DNA of 14,150 nt from a bacterium (GTDB taxonomy: Bacteria > Patescibacteriota > Patescibacteriia > Buchananbacterales > UBA6539). The notes beneath the pieces are model-generated. The model was not told the origin of the DNA. It saw only the letters and a program-made list of their open reading frames with translations, and did no database searches. The position numbers were made by a program, and so were the translations under genes. The DNA is taken from assembly GCA_023246815.1 (NCBI GenBank), contig JAHFHR010000013.1, positions 1 to 14,150 on the forward strand, in the 5' to 3' direction. Positions 12,139-14,150 of the stretch are shown here, piece by piece (position 1 is the stretch's first letter; each line of letters begins with the position of its first letter).

Positions 12139-13293
12139 TTACGCCAGGGCGTAACGTCCATCGCTCGTTTTGGTAATCTTGCTTTTGTTGGTAAGTGCCA
12201 GGAAAATGGTGCTTTTGCGTACCATGCGCTGCTTTAGTACTTCGTCAACAATCTGTTCTTTGGTTATTGGTTGACCCGCTTTTCCTAGAATATCAACGAT
12301 CGTATCCAGTACGGTGCCTGACTTGTAGCCCCACTCTTTTAGAGCATAAATACCTCGGCCAACCAGCACATAGCGGTCATCAAGGATGAGTTCATTGTGG
12401 ATGGTCGCTGGATAGGCGATTTTTCGATCAAAGCTTTCTTGGTTGATCAAGCTGGTAATTTCGGTAAAGTGGAGTGGTTTTCCCGCTTTACGCAGCACCA
12501 AGTATACCTTGTCGCTCATGCGCTTTGGTTTAATACTGGTCCATTTGGTCAATCCCCATTCACCCAGAATATTCTGGTCAAGATGTTTACTGATTCGTAG
12601 ATAGGAGTCAATGATTTTTTCAGCCTCCGCTTCAAGTTCAGTATCCTCAATACCGAGCTTCAGGACGGCAATACGATCCTTGTGTTGCTGGTAAAATGCA
12701 CGTTTGCGGAATGAATCGATTAATAGATCACCACTAATGAGCTTATTTTCGATGTTAACAATATCAACGAGTTCATTGATTGCCTCGCGAATAGTATCCA
12801 GTGAGACAGATGGCAGTTTCCAGCCCGGCAATACCTGATCGTCGGATTTGATTGATTCAATTTTTTCGTTGAGCAGTTTGGTGAGAATAAAGTGTGCTGA
12901 TTCTGTATGAGTACTGTCGGAGATGTTTTCATTGACTTTATTGAGCAAAAATTTTTCTTCCATAACACCACCATAGTACTCAAGTAAATGGGTAATATGC
13001 TGTTCAGCGAGATCAATATGCTTTTTTGCTTCTTTAAGATCCTTGAGTTTTTTAACAGTTGCAGTTTCAATTTGACGGATACGCTCACGGGTAATGTCAT
13101 AATGCTTGCCAATTTGCTCCAGGGTCTCTTTCTGTTTTCCGGACAAACCAAAACGTCGGCTGAGAATATCAGCTTCTTTGCTGGAAATGCTCTTTAGAAG
13201 CTCACTTACCAATTCGTTTGGATTGAATGAGGCTGCCTGTTGCTTTTCCTGACTTTCGATGATTTTGTCTAAAATTGAGTTTTGACCGGACAT
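12139..13293 (-). CDS. Sigma-region-4 / HARE-HTH fusion regulator
   Basis: The N-terminal part (residues ~29-85) is a sigma-70 region 4 helix-turn-helix, with ILSRRFGLSGKQKETLEQIG and the recognition helix ITRERIRQIE (67-76), the motif that normally reads the -35 box. Regions 1 and 2 are absent, so it cannot melt a -10 box by itself and is not a complete sigma factor. A long helical middle (~95-255) follows. Residues ~258-323 (MSDKVYLVLRKAGKPLHFTE onward, ending GRGIYALKEWGY) match the HARE-HTH winged-helix fold, known from the RpoE delta subunit of Firmicutes. A second winged-helix-like unit covers ~326-384. It is 384 residues. It is probably a transcription regulator that touches RNA polymerase or DNA. 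It is the first gene of a likely three-gene operon. Confidence 0.8.
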   Translation of the reverse strand: MSGQNSILDKIIESQEKQQAASFNPNELVSELLKSISSKEADILSRRFGLSGKQKETLEQIGKHYDITRERIRQIETATVKKLKDLKEAKKHIDLAEQHITHLLEYYGGVMEEKFLLNKVNENISDSTHTESAHFILTKLLNEKIESIKSDDQVLPGWKLPSVSLDTIREAINELVDIVNIENKLISGDLLIDSFRKRAFYQQHKDRIAVLKLGIEDTELEAEAEKIIDSYLRISKHLDQNILGEWGLTKWTSIKPKRMSDKVYLVLRKAGKPLHFTEITSLINQESFDRKIAYPATIHNELILDDRYVLVGRGIYALKEWGYKSGTVLDTIVDILGKAGQPITKEQIVDEVLKQRMVRKSTIFLALTNKSKITKTSDGRYALA

Positions 13294-13330
13294 GCTAATT
13301 TTTTGCTAAAATAAGGTAAAAATTTATTGA

Positions 13331-13346
13331 ATAATACGTGTATTAT
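13331..13346. promoter_or_regulatory. Inverted repeat downstream of the regulator promoter
   Basis: ATAATAC and GTATTAT flank a two-base centre, a perfect 7-bp dyad. It lies about 9-24 bases after the predicted RNA start of the sigma4-HARE gene, a position suited to an operator. AT-rich DNA makes such dyads fairly common by chance. Confidence 0.4.
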
Positions 13347-13360
13347 CTGAAATTATTTAA

Positions 13361-13389
13361 AGTATATCACAAAAGCTCTTTTCCGTCAA
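13361..13389 (-). promoter_or_regulatory. Promoter of the sigma4-HARE / ATPase operon
   Basis: On the minus strand TTGACG (13389-13384), a 17-base spacer and TATACT (13366-13361) form a near-consensus promoter. The RNA start is predicted near 13354, about 60 bases before the ATG at 13293. Confidence 0.8.
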
Positions 13390-13464
13390 GACTTGACTAT
13401 GATACAAAAATACGATATTACAACATTTTATTATTTCCTTTTTTTGGCGAAAACGCTTACTTAT

Positions 13465-13508
13465 CTAAAAACCCCTCTGGGAGCGTTAGTCTTCCAAGGG
13501 GTTTTTAG
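13465..13508 (-). terminator. Terminator of the secF transcript
   Basis: A perfect 12-bp stem CTAAAAACCCCT/AGGGGTTTTTAG (13465-13476 with 13497-13508) is extended by a five-pair inner stem with one bulge. The T run is inside the stem on both strands, so it could work in either direction. It lies 17 bases after the secF stop. Confidence 0.75.
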
Positions 13509-13525
13509 GCGTACTCTTGTTTTGT

Positions 13526-14150
13526 TTAGGCCCTATGGCGCCATTTTTCCAGCGCTACCAATAATGGACTGGCCAGAAATAGCGATGAGTATGATCCGGC
13601 GGAGATGCCAATAATTAATGCTAACGCAAATTCTCGAATAGTTGCTCCACCGAGCAGTAAAATGGCAAAGAGCACCAGCAGGACGGTTAAGGAAGCATTA
13701 ATTGATCGAGTAATAACTTCTTTAACGCTTTTTTCTACCACTGCCTCAAAATCATCGTTATCATTTTTTAATAAATTCTCGCGAGTGCGATCAAAGACAA
13801 CGATCGTATCATTGACTGAATAGCCAAGGATGGTGAGTAATGCTGCGATGAAGGATGCATTGACTTCAATATTATAAAATTGTCCCAGTAAGGCAAAAAC
13901 GCCAACGGTAATCATCACATCATGGAACAAAGCGATCACCGCAACCAGCCCATATTTCCACGATGCCACTGGCTGAGATACTTTGCGGAATGCCCACGTA
14001 ATATACAGAATGATTGCTAAGGCGATGATGCCAATTGCCCATACCGTCTTTGTTTTGAGTTCTTGGCCGATAGTTGGTCCGATTGATTCAAAACGCAACT
14101 CTTCAAATACCTCCGCGCCTTGTCCAGTCTCAAGTAAAAATGTATTGCGC
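13526..14150 (-). CDS. secF: Protein translocase subunit SecF (5' end outside window)
   Basis: SecF acts with SecD in the membrane, using the proton gradient to help proteins through SecYEG. The frame is open to the window edge, so the N terminus is missing; a TTG at 14098 is not the start. The visible ~208 residues hold the family motif FESIGPTIGQEL at the end of the periplasmic domain and then five membrane segments. Conserved motifs include ALFHDVMITVGVF and LGYSVNDTIVVFDRTRENL, typical of SecF segments 4-5, with the last segments in LTVLLVLFAILLLGG and LALIIGISAGSYSSLFLASP. The C terminus WRHRA is short and basic. secD usually lies just upstream, and would be beyond the right edge here. 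A terminator follows at 13465-13508. Confidence 0.95.
   Translation of the reverse strand, partial: RNTFLLETGQGAEVFEELRFESIGPTIGQELKTKTVWAIGIIALAIILYITWAFRKVSQPVASWKYGLVAVIALFHDVMITVGVFALLGQFYNIEVNASFIAALLTILGYSVNDTIVVFDRTRENLLKNDNDDFEAVVEKSVKEVITRSINASLTVLLVLFAILLLGGATIREFALALIIGISAGSYSSLFLASPLLVALEKWRHRA

Noticed and set aside
13393..13614. Plus-strand open frame of 73 codons across the secF terminator
   Set aside because: It starts inside an intergenic promoter region, crosses the terminator hairpin and overlaps secF antisense; no ribosome binding site.
13526..14098. TTG at 14098 as the SecF start (190 aa)
   Set aside because: The frame stays open upstream to the window edge and continues with SecF-like sequence; the gene is cut by the edge.

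Overview
The window looks like chromosomal DNA from a Candidate Phyla Radiation (Patescibacteria) bacterium, most likely of the Parcubacteria side. This is judged from the proteins, not from a database match. The signs are a reduced alanyl-tRNA synthetase, an RNA polymerase alpha subunit without its C-terminal domain, a VirD4/TraD-like ATPase carrying a CxxC-x17-CxxC zinc ribbon, a sigma-region-4/HARE-HTH fusion protein, tightly packed genes and very few Shine-Dalgarno sequences. All genes but one lie on the minus strand, so transcription runs mostly from high to low coordinates.

From right to left: the window opens inside secF (protein export), which ends at a strong hairpin terminator. Next, a good promoter at 13361-13389 reads into a likely three-gene operon. 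Its products are a regulator with sigma region 4 plus HARE-HTH domains, a one-pass membrane protein, and a hexameric-type DNA/protein-translocation ATPase. The last two look like the two halves of a protein that is a single polypeptide elsewhere. A gene for UDP-glucose 6-dehydrogenase (ugd) follows.

The only plus-strand gene (7129-7254) encodes a 41-residue, very acidic peptide. It has a consensus promoter, a strong ribosome binding site, a strong terminator, and a leader that can fold into either a terminator-like or a competing hairpin. It is divergent from alaS, whose promoter predicts an almost leaderless mRNA.

From 5060 down to 913 runs a compact translation/transcription operon: infA, rpmJ, rpsM, rpsK, rpsD, rpoA, rplQ, rplM, rpsI. 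It has tandem promoters upstream and a terminator hairpin downstream. The left end holds an unrecognised 137-residue protein and the start of a protein with heptad GDVxG-type repeats, cut by the window edge.

No tRNA, rRNA, CRISPR array, insertion sequence or attachment site was seen. No stretch over 300 bases lacks a gene. The most unusual items are the leader of the small acidic gene, the sigma4-HARE/membrane protein/ATPase operon, and the lost domains of RpoA and AlaRS.
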